A stretch of DNA of 64,000 nucleotides, taken from contig NZ_MSPQ01000005.1 in NCBI RefSeq assembly GCF_001936475.1, forward strand, positions 124,001-188,000, given 5' to 3'. The notes beneath the pieces are model-generated. The model saw only the letters and a list, made by a program, of their open reading frames with translations. It was not told the origin of the DNA and ran no database searches. A program made the position numbers and the translations under genes. The stretch comes from Algoriphagus marinus. GTDB lineage: Bacteria > Bacteroidota > Bacteroidia > Cytophagales > Cyclobacteriaceae. Below are positions 35,616 to 44,144 of this stretch, one piece after another; the stretch's first letter is position 1, and the number at the start of each line of letters is the position of its first letter.

Positions 35616-37736
35616 ATGAACCAAGAGACAAAAAATTTCAAGCACGTAAGTTACCTCTGGGATGAAGAGAAAGCCTCAAAACTTGAAGGCAATGAGGTAG
35701 ACCTTTTAATTTATCGATCCAATATGCTAGGGGCAGACTTGAGAATCACGAATTACGGTGGTGGAAATACGAGTTGCAAGACTTTTGAAAAGGATCCTTT
35801 GACCAAAGAAGAAGTAGAAATCATGTGGGTGAAAGGTTCTGGAGGAGATATTGGAACTTTAAAAAAATCTGGCCTAGCAGGATTATATGTCGATAAATTG
35901 CGATCGCTGAAGGGCATCTACCGTGGCCTTCAATTTGAGGACGAAATGGTTGAGCTCTTTAACCATTGTATCTATGATCTTGCTTCTAAAGCCCCATCGA
36001 TTGATACGCCACTTCATGCATTTTTACCTTTTAGGCATATCGATCACCTTCATCCTGATGCGGCTATTGCTATTGCTGCCTCAAAAGATGGAGAGCGAAT
36101 CACAAAAGAACTCTGGAAAGGACAAATCTCATGGGTTCCTTGGCAGCGCCCCGGCTTCGACTTGGGACTTCAGCTCAAACAATCCCTAGATGACAATCCT
36201 GGAATTCGAGGAATTATGCTCGGAGGCCATGGACTTTTCACTTGGGGCGATACCGCTTACGAATGCTATTTGAATAGCCTCGAAGTTATAGAAATGGCTT
36301 CCGAATATTTGGCGGAAAACTATGGTAAAAAGCGTCCGGTTTTTGGTGGAGCGAAAGTAACTCCCCTAGATCCGGAAACACGGAAATCCCAAGCTGCAAA
36401 ATTAGCTCCATTGCTAAGAGGTCTGGCCTCTTCTGAAAACCTGATGGTTGGCACTTTTACAGACGCACCCGAAGTGTTGGAATTCATCAATAGCCATGAT
36501 CTTGGGAAATTGGCTCCGATGGGAACTAGCTGTCCTGACCATTTCCTTAGAACCAAAATCTCTCCTTTGGTCTTGGATATACCTGCTAATCAAGACTTGA
36601 GTGATCCTAAATCTATTAAAGATCAAATTGCAAGTGCTTTTCAAGGGTATCGTGAAATGTATGCGGATTATTATCAGAAGCATAAGCGCGCAAATAGCCC
36701 TGCAATGCGGGATCCTAATCCTGTAGTGATTATTTGGCCTGGAGTAGGCATGTTTAGCTACGCTAAAAACAAGCAAACGAGTCGTGTTGCGAGCGAATTT
36801 TACATCAATGCAATCAATGTGATGCGTGGTGCTGAAGCAGTTTCGGAATATGTGTCCTTGCCATTACAGGAAGCTTTCGATATCGAGTATTGGTTATTGG
36901 AAGAAGCCAAGCTACAACGGATGCCGAAAGAGCAACCGCTTTCCAGGAAGATTGCTTTAGTCACAGGAAGTGCAGGAGGGATCGGAAAAGCTATCGCAGA
37001 GAAATATGTACAAGAAGGAGCCTGCGTTGTTGTAACTGATATTGATGCTAACCGTCTGATAGATGCGGAGGCAGAATTTCTACTCAAGTACGGAAAGGAT
37101 TCTTTTTTAGGAGTCAAGTTGGATGTGACAGATTTGACAAGCTTGGAAAAAGCAATTGAAGCCACTTGTCTAAAATTCGGCGGAGTCGATATCATTGTGA
37201 ATAACGCCGGAATTTCCATCAGCAAAAGCTTTGAAGATCATACCAATCAAGACTGGTCAAAGCTCAATGATATCCTCGTTATGGGCCAATACCATGTCTC
37301 CAAAGCAGGTGTGAAAATCATGAAAGAGCAAGGCTTGGGTGGTGACATCGTGAACATTGTTAGTAAAAATGCACTCGTAGCTGGCCCGAAAAACGTAGCA
37401 TATGGAACCGCAAAAGCGGCTCAACTCCATATGTCAAGATTAATGGCAGCAGAACTTGCAGAGGATAAAATCAAGGTAAACGTGATCAATCCGGATGCTG
37501 TGATTGAAAACTCAAACATCTGGGAGGGTGGATGGGCCGAGAATCGTGCTAAGGCTTATGGCGTAGAATTGAAGGATTTACCGCAGTATTATGCCAATCG
37601 AACTTTACTTAAGGAAAGCGTAAAAACTTCGGATATCGCTGATGCGGCTTTTGCCTTTGTAAGTGGACTACTTTCTAAGAGTACTGGAAATATGCTAAAT
37701 GTTGATGGTGGATTGGCGGCAGCTTTCCCTCGATAG
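35616..37736 (+). CDS. rhaEW: bifunctional rhamnulose-1-phosphate aldolase / lactaldehyde dehydrogenase
   Basis: A 706-residue fusion. Residues ~1-420 are a class II aldolase domain (GADLRITNYGGGNTSCK, LWVKGSGGDIG-like segment, HIDHLHPDAAIAIAAS, LGGHGLFTWGDT). Residues ~437-706 are a short-chain dehydrogenase with the TGSAGGIG cofactor loop, NNAG, and the YxxxK pair in VAYGTAKAA. It cleaves L-rhamnulose-1-phosphate to DHAP and L-lactaldehyde and oxidises the aldehyde to lactate. The lut lactate-oxidation genes lie 11 kb away in this window, a possible metabolic partner. It is the first gene of the rightward half of the locus. Confidence 0.93.
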   Translation: MNQETKNFKHVSYLWDEEKASKLEGNEVDLLIYRSNMLGADLRITNYGGGNTSCKTFEKDPLTKEEVEIMWVKGSGGDIGTLKKSGLAGLYVDKLRSLKGIYRGLQFEDEMVELFNHCIYDLASKAPSIDTPLHAFLPFRHIDHLHPDAAIAIAASKDGERITKELWKGQISWVPWQRPGFDLGLQLKQSLDDNPGIRGIMLGGHGLFTWGDTAYECYLNSLEVIEMASEYLAENYGKKRPVFGGAKVTPLDPETRKSQAAKLAPLLRGLASSENLMVGTFTDAPEVLEFINSHDLGKLAPMGTSCPDHFLRTKISPLVLDIPANQDLSDPKSIKDQIASAFQGYREMYADYYQKHKRANSPAMRDPNPVVIIWPGVGMFSYAKNKQTSRVASEFYINAINVMRGAEAVSEYVSLPLQEAFDIEYWLLEEAKLQRMPKEQPLSRKIALVTGSAGGIGKAIAEKYVQEGACVVVTDIDANRLIDAEAEFLLKYGKDSFLGVKLDVTDLTSLEKAIEATCLKFGGVDIIVNNAGISISKSFEDHTNQDWSKLNDILVMGQYHVSKAGVKIMKEQGLGGDIVNIVSKNALVAGPKNVAYGTAKAAQLHMSRLMAAELAEDKIKVNVINPDAVIENSNIWEGGWAENRAKAYGVELKDLPQYYANRTLLKESVKTSDIADAAFAFVSGLLSKSTGNMLNVDGGLAAAFPR

Positions 37737-37766
37737 TTAATTGAAAACCCAAAATAAACCCAGCCT

Positions 37767-38801
37767 ATGTTACTCGATAAATCTGAAAAAATTCATAACG
37801 AATCCCGAACACCCAAATACATGCAGGTGGTCAATTTGATCTTGGAAGATATTGACAGAGGGAAATTAAAAATTGGGGACCGAATTCCCTCGATCAATGA
37901 AACAAGTTTTGACTTTCTTCTCTCGCGAGATACGGTAGAAAAAGCATACAACGAACTTCGTGATCGTGGCATCATCACTTCTGTTCGTGGCAAAGGCTTT
38001 TATGTGAATTCGACCAACATGGAGAATAAGACGAAGGTACTCTTACTCTTCAACAAGCTGAGTTCCTATAAAAAAATCATCTATTATTCTATTGTAGAGA
38101 CTTTGGGAAATCAAGCAAACGTCGACCTACAAATTCATCACTACAACAAAACCCTATTTGAAAGTTTACTGGAGCGAAACCTAGGAGAATACCATTACTA
38201 CGTGGTTGCCCCCCACTTCTATGATGAAAATTCTCGTCCAGAGACTGCTTACGAACTCATTAAAAAAATCCCTTCGGATAAGTTATTGATCATTGATCGG
38301 GCTGTTAAAGATCACGAAAATGAATTTCCAGGTGTATATCAGGATTTTGCGAGAGACATCATGGAAGCCTTGGAATCTGGAATCACCCACTTGCGAAAAT
38401 ATGAGCGATTGACCTTAGTCTTTCCAAAGGGCGAGCTTTACCCACCGGAAATCATAGATGGATTTAAGCGATTCTGCTATTTCCACAATTTCAACAACCT
38501 GATTTTGGACGGTATCGATGATGAACCTTTATACAAAGGAGATTCATTTATCGTATTGGCAGAAACTGATTTGGCAGATATTGTGAAGAAATCCCGAGAG
38601 CAAAACTTAAAACTCGGTCAGGACATTGGGGTAATCTCCTACAATGAAACTCCACTCAAGGAAATCCTTGCAGATGGAATCACCACGATTTCCACTGATT
38701 TTATTCATATGGGCAGATCCATTGCAGAACAAATTCTAGGAAAAGAGGACAAAATCCCAATTAAAAACCCCTTTAAACTTTATCTTAGAAAATCTATCTA
38801 G
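37767..38801 (+). CDS. GntR-family regulator with sugar-binding-like domain
   Basis: A 344-residue regulator. The winged helix of the GntR family covers residues ~15-80 (KYMQVVNLILEDIDRGKLKIGDRIPS... LSRDTVEKAYNELRDRGIITSVRGKGFYV). A LacI/periplasmic-binding-protein-like domain follows. This architecture is common for sugar-responsive regulators of Bacteroidota. It follows the aldolase/dehydrogenase by 30 bases and probably controls the divergent rhamnose genes with L-rhamnose or a phosphorylated intermediate as signal. Confidence 0.88.
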   Translation: MLLDKSEKIHNESRTPKYMQVVNLILEDIDRGKLKIGDRIPSINETSFDFLLSRDTVEKAYNELRDRGIITSVRGKGFYVNSTNMENKTKVLLLFNKLSSYKKIIYYSIVETLGNQANVDLQIHHYNKTLFESLLERNLGEYHYYVVAPHFYDENSRPETAYELIKKIPSDKLLIIDRAVKDHENEFPGVYQDFARDIMEALESGITHLRKYERLTLVFPKGELYPPEIIDGFKRFCYFHNFNNLILDGIDDEPLYKGDSFIVLAETDLADIVKKSREQNLKLGQDIGVISYNETPLKEILADGITTISTDFIHMGRSIAEQILGKEDKIPIKNPFKLYLRKSI

Positions 38802-38852
38802 GCTCTTTAATTAAATCCAGAGTAACCCCAAAGCTTACTTTCCTTGCTTTAG

Positions 38853-38885
38853 TGGGAGGAAGACCGAAGACGGAAGACCGAAGTA
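38853..38885. repeat. GACCGAAGACGG-type repeat, copy 2
   Basis: AGACCGAAGACGGAAGACCGA with flanking variants; same family as 33654-33770 but in the opposite orientation. It lies between the regulator gene and the second sulfatase gene. Confidence 0.65.
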
Positions 38886-38952
38886 ATCCATATTAGACAT
38901 CTCCTATAAGATCTAACTTGAAGGAAGAATATCTTAAAACTCATATCCCAAG

Positions 38953-40446
38953 ATGAAGCATTTCACTTTCTTAATTCTTTTCATGAGCCTGATTTTTCAG
39001 GCTTTTGCACAAGATAGCCGTCCGAATATCATCTTTATTCTTTCAGACGATCATCGCTATGATTTTATGGGCTTCACTGGTGCGGTAGAAGGATTGGAAA
39101 CTCCCAATTTGGATCGAATGGCAAAAAACGGAGCGCATTTTCCCAATGCTTTTGTGACTACTTCACTTTGCTCTCCAAGTCGAGCCTCTATTCTCACCGG
39201 TCAATATGCGCATACGCATACCATCGTGGACAACTCTGCACCGGTACCCGAAGGCACCAAGTTTTTCCCGGAAATCCTTCAGAAAAATGGCTACCAAACC
39301 AGCTTTTTTGGCAAATGGCATATGGGTGATGAGGATGATAAACCACAGGCTGGATTTGATTATTGGTTGAGTTTCCGAGGTCAGGGCGTATATAACGATC
39401 CAACTTTCAATATAAATGGGCAGCTGGTCAAGCAACCCGAAGGAAGTTACACTTCAGATCGATTGACTGATTATGCAGTAGAGTGGTTGGAAAAACGGGA
39501 AAAGGATAAGCCGTTTTTCCTCTATTTATCCCATAAAGCAGTTCATGCGGAATTCACCCCAGCAGAGCGACATAAAGGATTACATGACAAGACTCCAGTC
39601 GTCACCCCTCCTAGCATGTACCTGACTGCAACTAAAGACAGTCCTTATTTCTCCGATCGGGAAAAGCCGATCACAACGCCTGTAAATTACAAAGACATCC
39701 CGGAATGGGTTCGCCGTCAACGATTCTCTTGGCATGGCGTCGATTACATGTATCATGGGGACATCCCCTTTGACTCTTTTTACCGAAGGTATTTGGAAAC
39801 ATTAATGGGAATTGACGAAAGTGTAGGGAGAGTCCTAGACTGGGTGGGGAAAAATGGCCTGAAAGAAAATACCATGATTGTGTACATGGGGGACAATGGA
39901 TTTAGCTTCGGCGAGCATGGGCTCATCGACAAGCGACATGCCTACGAGGAGTCCATGAAAGTTCCCTTTTTGGCTCAATATCCTAAGCTGATTAAACCTG
40001 GGACAGTCAATCCCAATATTGTCATGAATATCGATTTGGCTCCGACTTTTCTGGAGCTAGCAGGTTTACCTGGCGCAAAAGCTGATGTCCAAGGCAAATC
40101 TTTTCTACCAATAATCAAAAACCAACAAGCCGAATGGCGGGACAAAGTCTTTTATGAATACTATTGGGAAATGGCCTACCCGAGTACTCCAACCATTTTT
40201 GCAGTTCGGACCTCGCGGTATAAATACATCTTCAATCAGGGAGTCTGGGATATCAATGAGCTCTACGATTTACAAAATGACCCTTATGAAATGAATAATT
40301 TAATTCGATCAGAAGCGCATCAGGAAATCGCTAAACAACTCCGGGACGAGGTATTTACTTGGCTGGAAACTACCGGTGGAGAGCAAATCCCACTGAAACG
40401 AATCAGCTATCCAAAGCGGGACCACATCTATCAGCGCACTTTTTAA
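38953..40446 (+). CDS. secreted sulfatase
   Basis: A 497-residue type I sulfatase with a cleavable signal peptide (MKHFTFLILFMSLIFQAFAQ). Motifs are IIFILSDDHRYDFMGF, the formylglycine site CSPSRASILTG (C73), GKWHMGD and YMGDNGFSFGEHGL. The C-terminal part resembles family S1 members that act on glycan sulfates. It is 4 bases upstream of the sugar kinase gene and thus in the rhamnose operon. It is not a close paralogue of the sulfatase at 30540; the pair could remove sulfates at different positions. Confidence 0.92.
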   Translation: MKHFTFLILFMSLIFQAFAQDSRPNIIFILSDDHRYDFMGFTGAVEGLETPNLDRMAKNGAHFPNAFVTTSLCSPSRASILTGQYAHTHTIVDNSAPVPEGTKFFPEILQKNGYQTSFFGKWHMGDEDDKPQAGFDYWLSFRGQGVYNDPTFNINGQLVKQPEGSYTSDRLTDYAVEWLEKREKDKPFFLYLSHKAVHAEFTPAERHKGLHDKTPVVTPPSMYLTATKDSPYFSDREKPITTPVNYKDIPEWVRRQRFSWHGVDYMYHGDIPFDSFYRRYLETLMGIDESVGRVLDWVGKNGLKENTMIVYMGDNGFSFGEHGLIDKRHAYEESMKVPFLAQYPKLIKPGTVNPNIVMNIDLAPTFLELAGLPGAKADVQGKSFLPIIKNQQAEWRDKVFYEYYWEMAYPSTPTIFAVRTSRYKYIFNQGVWDINELYDLQNDPYEMNNLIRSEAHQEIAKQLRDEVFTWLETTGGEQIPLKRISYPKRDHIYQRTF

Positions 40447-40450
40447 CCTT

Positions 40451-41794
40451 ATGGAAAAACTTCCCGTTACCGCCATTTTTGATATTGGAAAGACAAATAA
40501 GAAGTTCTTTCTTTTTGATAAAAACTTGCGTGAAGTTTTTCAAACCTATAGTCGATTCGAGGACCTAACTGATGAAGACGGGTTTCCGGCGGAAAATCTA
40601 TCCGCCATGTCCAAATGGATGATCGAGACCTTTCAATCCGCTTTAGCCTTACTGGAATTTGAAATCCAACAATTAAACTTCTCTACTCATGGGGCCAGTT
40701 TTGTACACACAGATGCAGTAGGAAATACAGCTACTCCACTTTACGATTACCTCAAGCCTTTTCCGGAGGATTTATTGAATCGTTTTTATAAAGAAAATGG
40801 CGGAAAAATGAATTTCTGTCGAGCTACTTCCTCTCCGCCTTTGGCAATGCTCAATTCGGGATTGCAGATTTACTTTTTGAAATATGCGAAGCCCGATGTT
40901 TTCAAGAATACTGCTCATTGCTTCCATCTTCCGCAATATGTCAGCTATTTGTTTACCGGAGAAATGACTTCCGACTACACCAGCATTGGCTGTCATACCG
41001 GACTTTGGGATTTTGAAAAAAACGATTACCACGAATGGGTGGATCGGGAAGAGATTCGCAAGCTTTTACCGCCAATCAAATCGGGGAAAACCATTTTGAA
41101 AACCAAGCCCGAACTGGGAAATATTCCCTGCGGAATCGGAATCCATGATTCTTCAGCAGCATTACTACCGTACATACAGCGGGAGACGGAACCTTTTCTT
41201 TTGCTTTCCACCGGCACTTGGGCGATCAGTATCAATCCTTTTAACAAGACACCGCTCACCAAAAAAGAACTTAAGCGCGACTGCTTGCAGTTTTTGAGTA
41301 TCCACGGAGAACCCATCAAAATCAGCCGATTATTCATCGGAGAGGAGCATAAATATCAAATTGACGAGATGTATGCTCACTTCAAGCTTCCCCAGGGAAC
41401 GTATAAGAAACTGATTTTTGAGGAGTCTCTTTTTCAAAAAGTAAGAGCAAACTCCGTCAAACGAATAGCGTTTCATTACCTCAAGCCCAAAGATTTTGAC
41501 TTGGAAAGTGCGGAAAAAACAGACTGGAGTAGTTTTGAAAATTTCGAAGAGGCTTATTATACCTTTATGGATGAGCTCACTAACCTTCAGCTTGCTTCAC
41601 TGAATTTGGTGTTGGCAGGAAGTCCCGTCAAGCGAATCTTTGTAGATGGTGGCTTCAATGCGAATCTGATTTTCCTGGAGATGCTTCGCAAAAAACTACC
41701 CGAATTGGAAATTATTCCGAGTGATTTCCCGAATGGTTCGGCTTTGGGTGCGGCGATGTTGATTAATGAGGCGACGTCTGAAAGTGGATGCTGA
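40451..41794 (+). CDS. rhaB: FGGY carbohydrate kinase, rhamnulokinase-like
   Basis: A 447-residue FGGY-family kinase. The phosphate-1 motif is AIFDIGKTNKKFFLFD, the substrate region includes FSTHGASFVH, and the phosphate-2/adenosine region is LLLSTGTWAISINPFN followed by RIFVDGGFNANLIFL. By locus it should phosphorylate L-rhamnulose before aldol cleavage. Family members also act on fuculose or xylulose, so the symbol rests mainly on context with the isomerase and aldolase. It begins 4 bases after the sulfatase and is the last gene of the operon. Confidence 0.8.
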   Translation: MEKLPVTAIFDIGKTNKKFFLFDKNLREVFQTYSRFEDLTDEDGFPAENLSAMSKWMIETFQSALALLEFEIQQLNFSTHGASFVHTDAVGNTATPLYDYLKPFPEDLLNRFYKENGGKMNFCRATSSPPLAMLNSGLQIYFLKYAKPDVFKNTAHCFHLPQYVSYLFTGEMTSDYTSIGCHTGLWDFEKNDYHEWVDREEIRKLLPPIKSGKTILKTKPELGNIPCGIGIHDSSAALLPYIQRETEPFLLLSTGTWAISINPFNKTPLTKKELKRDCLQFLSIHGEPIKISRLFIGEEHKYQIDEMYAHFKLPQGTYKKLIFEESLFQKVRANSVKRIAFHYLKPKDFDLESAEKTDWSSFENFEEAYYTFMDELTNLQLASLNLVLAGSPVKRIFVDGGFNANLIFLEMLRKKLPELEIIPSDFPNGSALGAAMLINEATSESGC

Positions 41795-42020
41795 TTAAAT
41801 AAAATAGGTGTGTCAGCATAGCTGCATGTGACCGTGTTAAGTTAGCTTTTTAAGCTGAGTTGGCGAATTTCCCAACGCGGCACGTCAATAACTAAGGGGA
41901 ATCGCTTTGGAATCTTGCTCAACATGGATGTAGATTCAACTATGCACCTCTGAAGTACAGTTTGAACCTGGGCGGAATCCGTACAGCAGTCAGATGCAAT
42001 TCCATCCTCATATTCTTACC

Positions 42021-42109
42021 AATTTGTAATTGGTTAACATACATCCAAATCTTATTCATTGATAAATTACAAATTTGTTTGGATAGCAAGGCGTAATTGC
42101 AAATTACGC
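42021..42109. repeat. palindromic repeats inside the intron remnant
   Basis: AATTTGTAAT (42021-42030) pairs with ATTACAAATT (42066-42075) across 35 bases. GCGTAATT/AATTACGC (42091-42109) forms a second hairpin. They occupy the place where the intron protein's N-terminal part should be, and look like a small insertion or a dispersed palindromic element. Confidence 0.6.
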
Positions 42110-42243
42110 TTAGGCAATACCCTTCAAAAAATTTAGCCTAAAACTACACTCAGCGGGCATGCCATCTACGCCTGAATGAAACTAAGACCAGAATCTTGCA
42201 TTGTAGAGGTTATCGGAGGTAGGAAAAGAAAGGATACGGAAAC

Positions 42244-42645
42244 AAGTTTGATTTTCTTGGATTCAGTTTCCAGCCAAGGATGTATCGTTCATAATGGGAA
42301 AATGAGAGTGTGTTTTTGGGATACGGGTATAAAATGAGCCAAAAAGTGATTACCAAGGTTGAGGATGAATGTAGGCAAAGTAAATGGCATCGCCAAAGTG
42401 ACCTAAGTATACAGACAATTGCGGTTATAATCAATAAGCAGAAGCGGGGGTTGATCAATTACTTTGGGGCAATCAATTCAATCGGTTTACACATTCTGTT
42501 AATGCAGTTATTCTTTCGTCTGGCCAAATGGGCAATGATTAAATACAAAAAGTTCTGGTGTAATTATGGCCAAGCCTACAAATGGCTTAAAGAAATAAAG
42601 GACTTATTTCCGGACATCTTTTATCATTATACAGTTTTCAATTAG
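42244..42645 (+). pseudogene. C-terminal fragment of group II intron reverse transcriptase/maturase
   Basis: One frame from 42244 gives KFDFLGFSFQPRMYRS and then a stop. After a frameshift, a second frame running to 42645 gives KWHRQSDLSIQTIAVIINKQ followed by KRGLINYFGAINS and WAMIKYKKFW. These match the thumb/maturase (X) region of group II intron proteins: FDFLGY/F, the helix before R-G-W-I-N-Y-Y/F, and WARRKYKK. At least one frameshift and the loss of all upstream domains make it a pseudogene. Confidence 0.85.
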
Positions 42646-42737
42646 ATATAATTTGTATGACAGGAGTCATATGAAGCGAGAGTTTAATATACGGTTCTTT
42701 GAGAGGGTTGGGATGAAACTCCCCTTGCCTACTTGAC

Positions 42738-43060
42738 TAAGATCACCGTATTGATTGGGTGGAATTTGTAATTCCTACTAAATTAAGGATAAAACTTTTT
42801 TTTTTAAAATATAATTTTTAATTTAATGAAGAGTTTTTGGTATAAATACTTTATATCGTTCTTAATATTTGGCTCTACCACGAATTTAATGGAGAACACA
42901 GGACTTAGGTAGAAGTTTACCTGTATTAGTTTTGTTATTCATCTGAAAATCAACACTTAATAGCTACCCAAAGTATATGTATTTTATATTTTAAAGGACC
43001 TTATATATACATTCCACTAACTTAAGGGTATAACCTAATATTTTAACTAAAAAAAATTAT
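42738..43060. other. AT-rich leader of the bacteriocin-like gene
   Basis: No gene was seen. The composition is strongly AT-rich with runs such as T9 near 42790. It presumably carries the promoter of the gene at 43061. Confidence 0.4.
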
Positions 43061-43810
43061 ATGAAAAAATTGAAAGTATTCAAGAGCCATAGTGTGGCTC
43101 TTATGATCGCATTAAATCTATTTTTTTTACCATCCTGTGTTACGGAAAAAGACTACCATTTTTTAGAAAGACACGAATTCAACTATAGTACATTTGAGTT
43201 TTTTAAAAAAAATCTTTCAATTGTTGAAGATTTACAAATGCCTAAAGGATTAAACCCCAATGAAAAGGTCATTTTTAGTAAGAACTTCCTTATTGAAATA
43301 AATAATAGACTTGGTACTGATGTAAAATTTACGGATTCTGCTTTTGAGTTAATTAACAAAGACAGAGAACTGATATTTGAAACTAGTTTAAAACAAGGTT
43401 GGATTGATTTACAAGAAGTTGAATTAAACAACATGTTCTATGAAGATTTGCAGTCACTAGGATTTGATTTAGCAATAAAAAATTATGAAAGTAAAGTTTT
43501 AAACCTAAACCTAACTCAAGAAGAGTTTCTGAAGAAAAACAGGTTTATAAATTTGATTAAAGCTTTAGAATTTTCCAATCCAAAATTATTTGTTTCTGGA
43601 AAAAACGAATTTCTAAACTTAAATTCGAGAATATCTTGTGATTCAGGATGGAGATGCGCAGGTGCAATTATAGCCTTAACCGCTGCAACTGCCAGCCTGT
43701 CATCATGTGCTACAGTATTGGCATGCGGTGGGGCTATTCTTTTACATATTATAGCCATCGACAGTGCAGCAGCAGCTTGCGATGGATGTGCAGACGCTAT
43801 ATTCCAATGA
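43061..43810 (+). CDS. lipoprotein with a cysteine-rich hydrophobic bacteriocin-like C-terminus
   Basis: A 249-residue protein. It has a lipoprotein signal (IALNLFFLPSC, C26) and a polar helical middle region (about 30-190). The 57-residue C-terminus starts at C193 and is rich in Ala, Gly and Ser, with six cysteines at 193, 199, 216, 222, 240 and 243 and two hydrophobic stretches (AGAIIALTAATASL, GGAILLHIIAIDSAAAA). I recognise no family. The tail is reminiscent of halocin C8-type or other cysteine-bridged membrane-active peptides. The next gene, encoding a two-helix membrane protein, overlaps it by 4 bases, as expected for an immunity protein. AT-rich composition and position beside a group II intron remnant suggest acquired DNA. 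Confidence 0.65.
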   Translation: MKKLKVFKSHSVALMIALNLFFLPSCVTEKDYHFLERHEFNYSTFEFFKKNLSIVEDLQMPKGLNPNEKVIFSKNFLIEINNRLGTDVKFTDSAFELINKDRELIFETSLKQGWIDLQEVELNNMFYEDLQSLGFDLAIKNYESKVLNLNLTQEEFLKKNRFINLIKALEFSNPKLFVSGKNEFLNLNSRISCDSGWRCAGAIIALTAATASLSSCATVLACGGAILLHIIAIDSAAAACDGCADAIFQ

Positions 43811-44037
43811 TAAAGCTATCAAAGTTGACTTTGTTTTTGTTGATATTAATAAATTCAACACTCTCTGGAATCTTTTTTGCGACTGTAAATTGGAGTGGTT
43901 TACTTGATGGGGTAATATCGATACGTGAAATACAATTGCCGATATTGTTTTTCTTGCTTAGTATTTATTTTGTATTTCCATATGTCAAAATTATTAAGAG
44001 CGATAAAAAAACAAAATTAGGAGAGAAAAAGGAATAG
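43807..44037 (+). CDS. small two-helix membrane protein, possible immunity partner
   Basis: A 76-residue protein starting at the ATG at 43807, which overlaps the previous stop codon (ATGA); a longer in-frame extension upstream lies inside the preceding gene and is not credible. It has two hydrophobic helices (LTLFLLILINSTLSGIFFATV and ILFFLLSIYFVFPYVKII), a short external loop and a basic C-terminal tail (KSDKKTKLGEKKE). No family is recognised. The tight coupling to a bacteriocin-like precursor suggests self-protection at the membrane; this is inference. Confidence 0.65.
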   Translation: MIKLSKLTLFLLILINSTLSGIFFATVNWSGLLDGVISIREIQLPILFFLLSIYFVFPYVKIIKSDKKTKLGEKKE

Positions 44038-44102
44038 TTCATTAAACTGTGTCTAGGGTTTAAATTTATTCTAACCAGAGGTGGCTAAATCAGATTCAAT
44101 AA

Positions 44103-44139
44103 AAAGACCCGACAGGTTTAAAAAACCTGTCGGGTCTTT
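44103..44139. terminator. bidirectional terminator between convergent genes
   Basis: A 17-bp perfect stem (AAAGACCCGACAGGTTT and its complement) with a 3-base loop. It has A-rich sequence on the left and a T-rich tail on the right, so it can serve both the small membrane protein gene and the leftward PD40 gene. Related GACCTGACAGG hairpins lie at 45683 and 48391. Confidence 0.88.
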
Positions 44140-44144
44140 GATTT

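Larger units (their letters stand above)
41808..42737 (+). mobile_element. remnant of a group II intron
   Basis: A GTGTG at 41808-41812 fits the 5' splice consensus. Domain V is recognisable around 42661-42705 (GGAGTCATATGAAGCGAGAG, with ATACGGTTCT as the pairing arm). A domain VI-like segment ends in CCTACTTGAC near 42737. Between them, a fragment of the reverse transcriptase/maturase survives, but most of the protein, including the catalytic YADD region, is missing and replaced by palindromic sequence. The element lies just after the rhamnose operon and is certainly not autonomous. Confidence 0.75.

Noticed and set aside
41795..43060. Insertion sequence with transposase
   Set aside because: The protein fragment matches group II intron maturase, and the RNA ends with domain V fit an intron; no transposase motif or target duplication was seen.
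43648..44037. A 129-codon version of the small membrane protein starting inside the bacteriocin-like gene
   Set aside because: The first 53 codons overlap the upstream gene in another frame; the ATG at 43807 overlapping the stop codon is the natural start.
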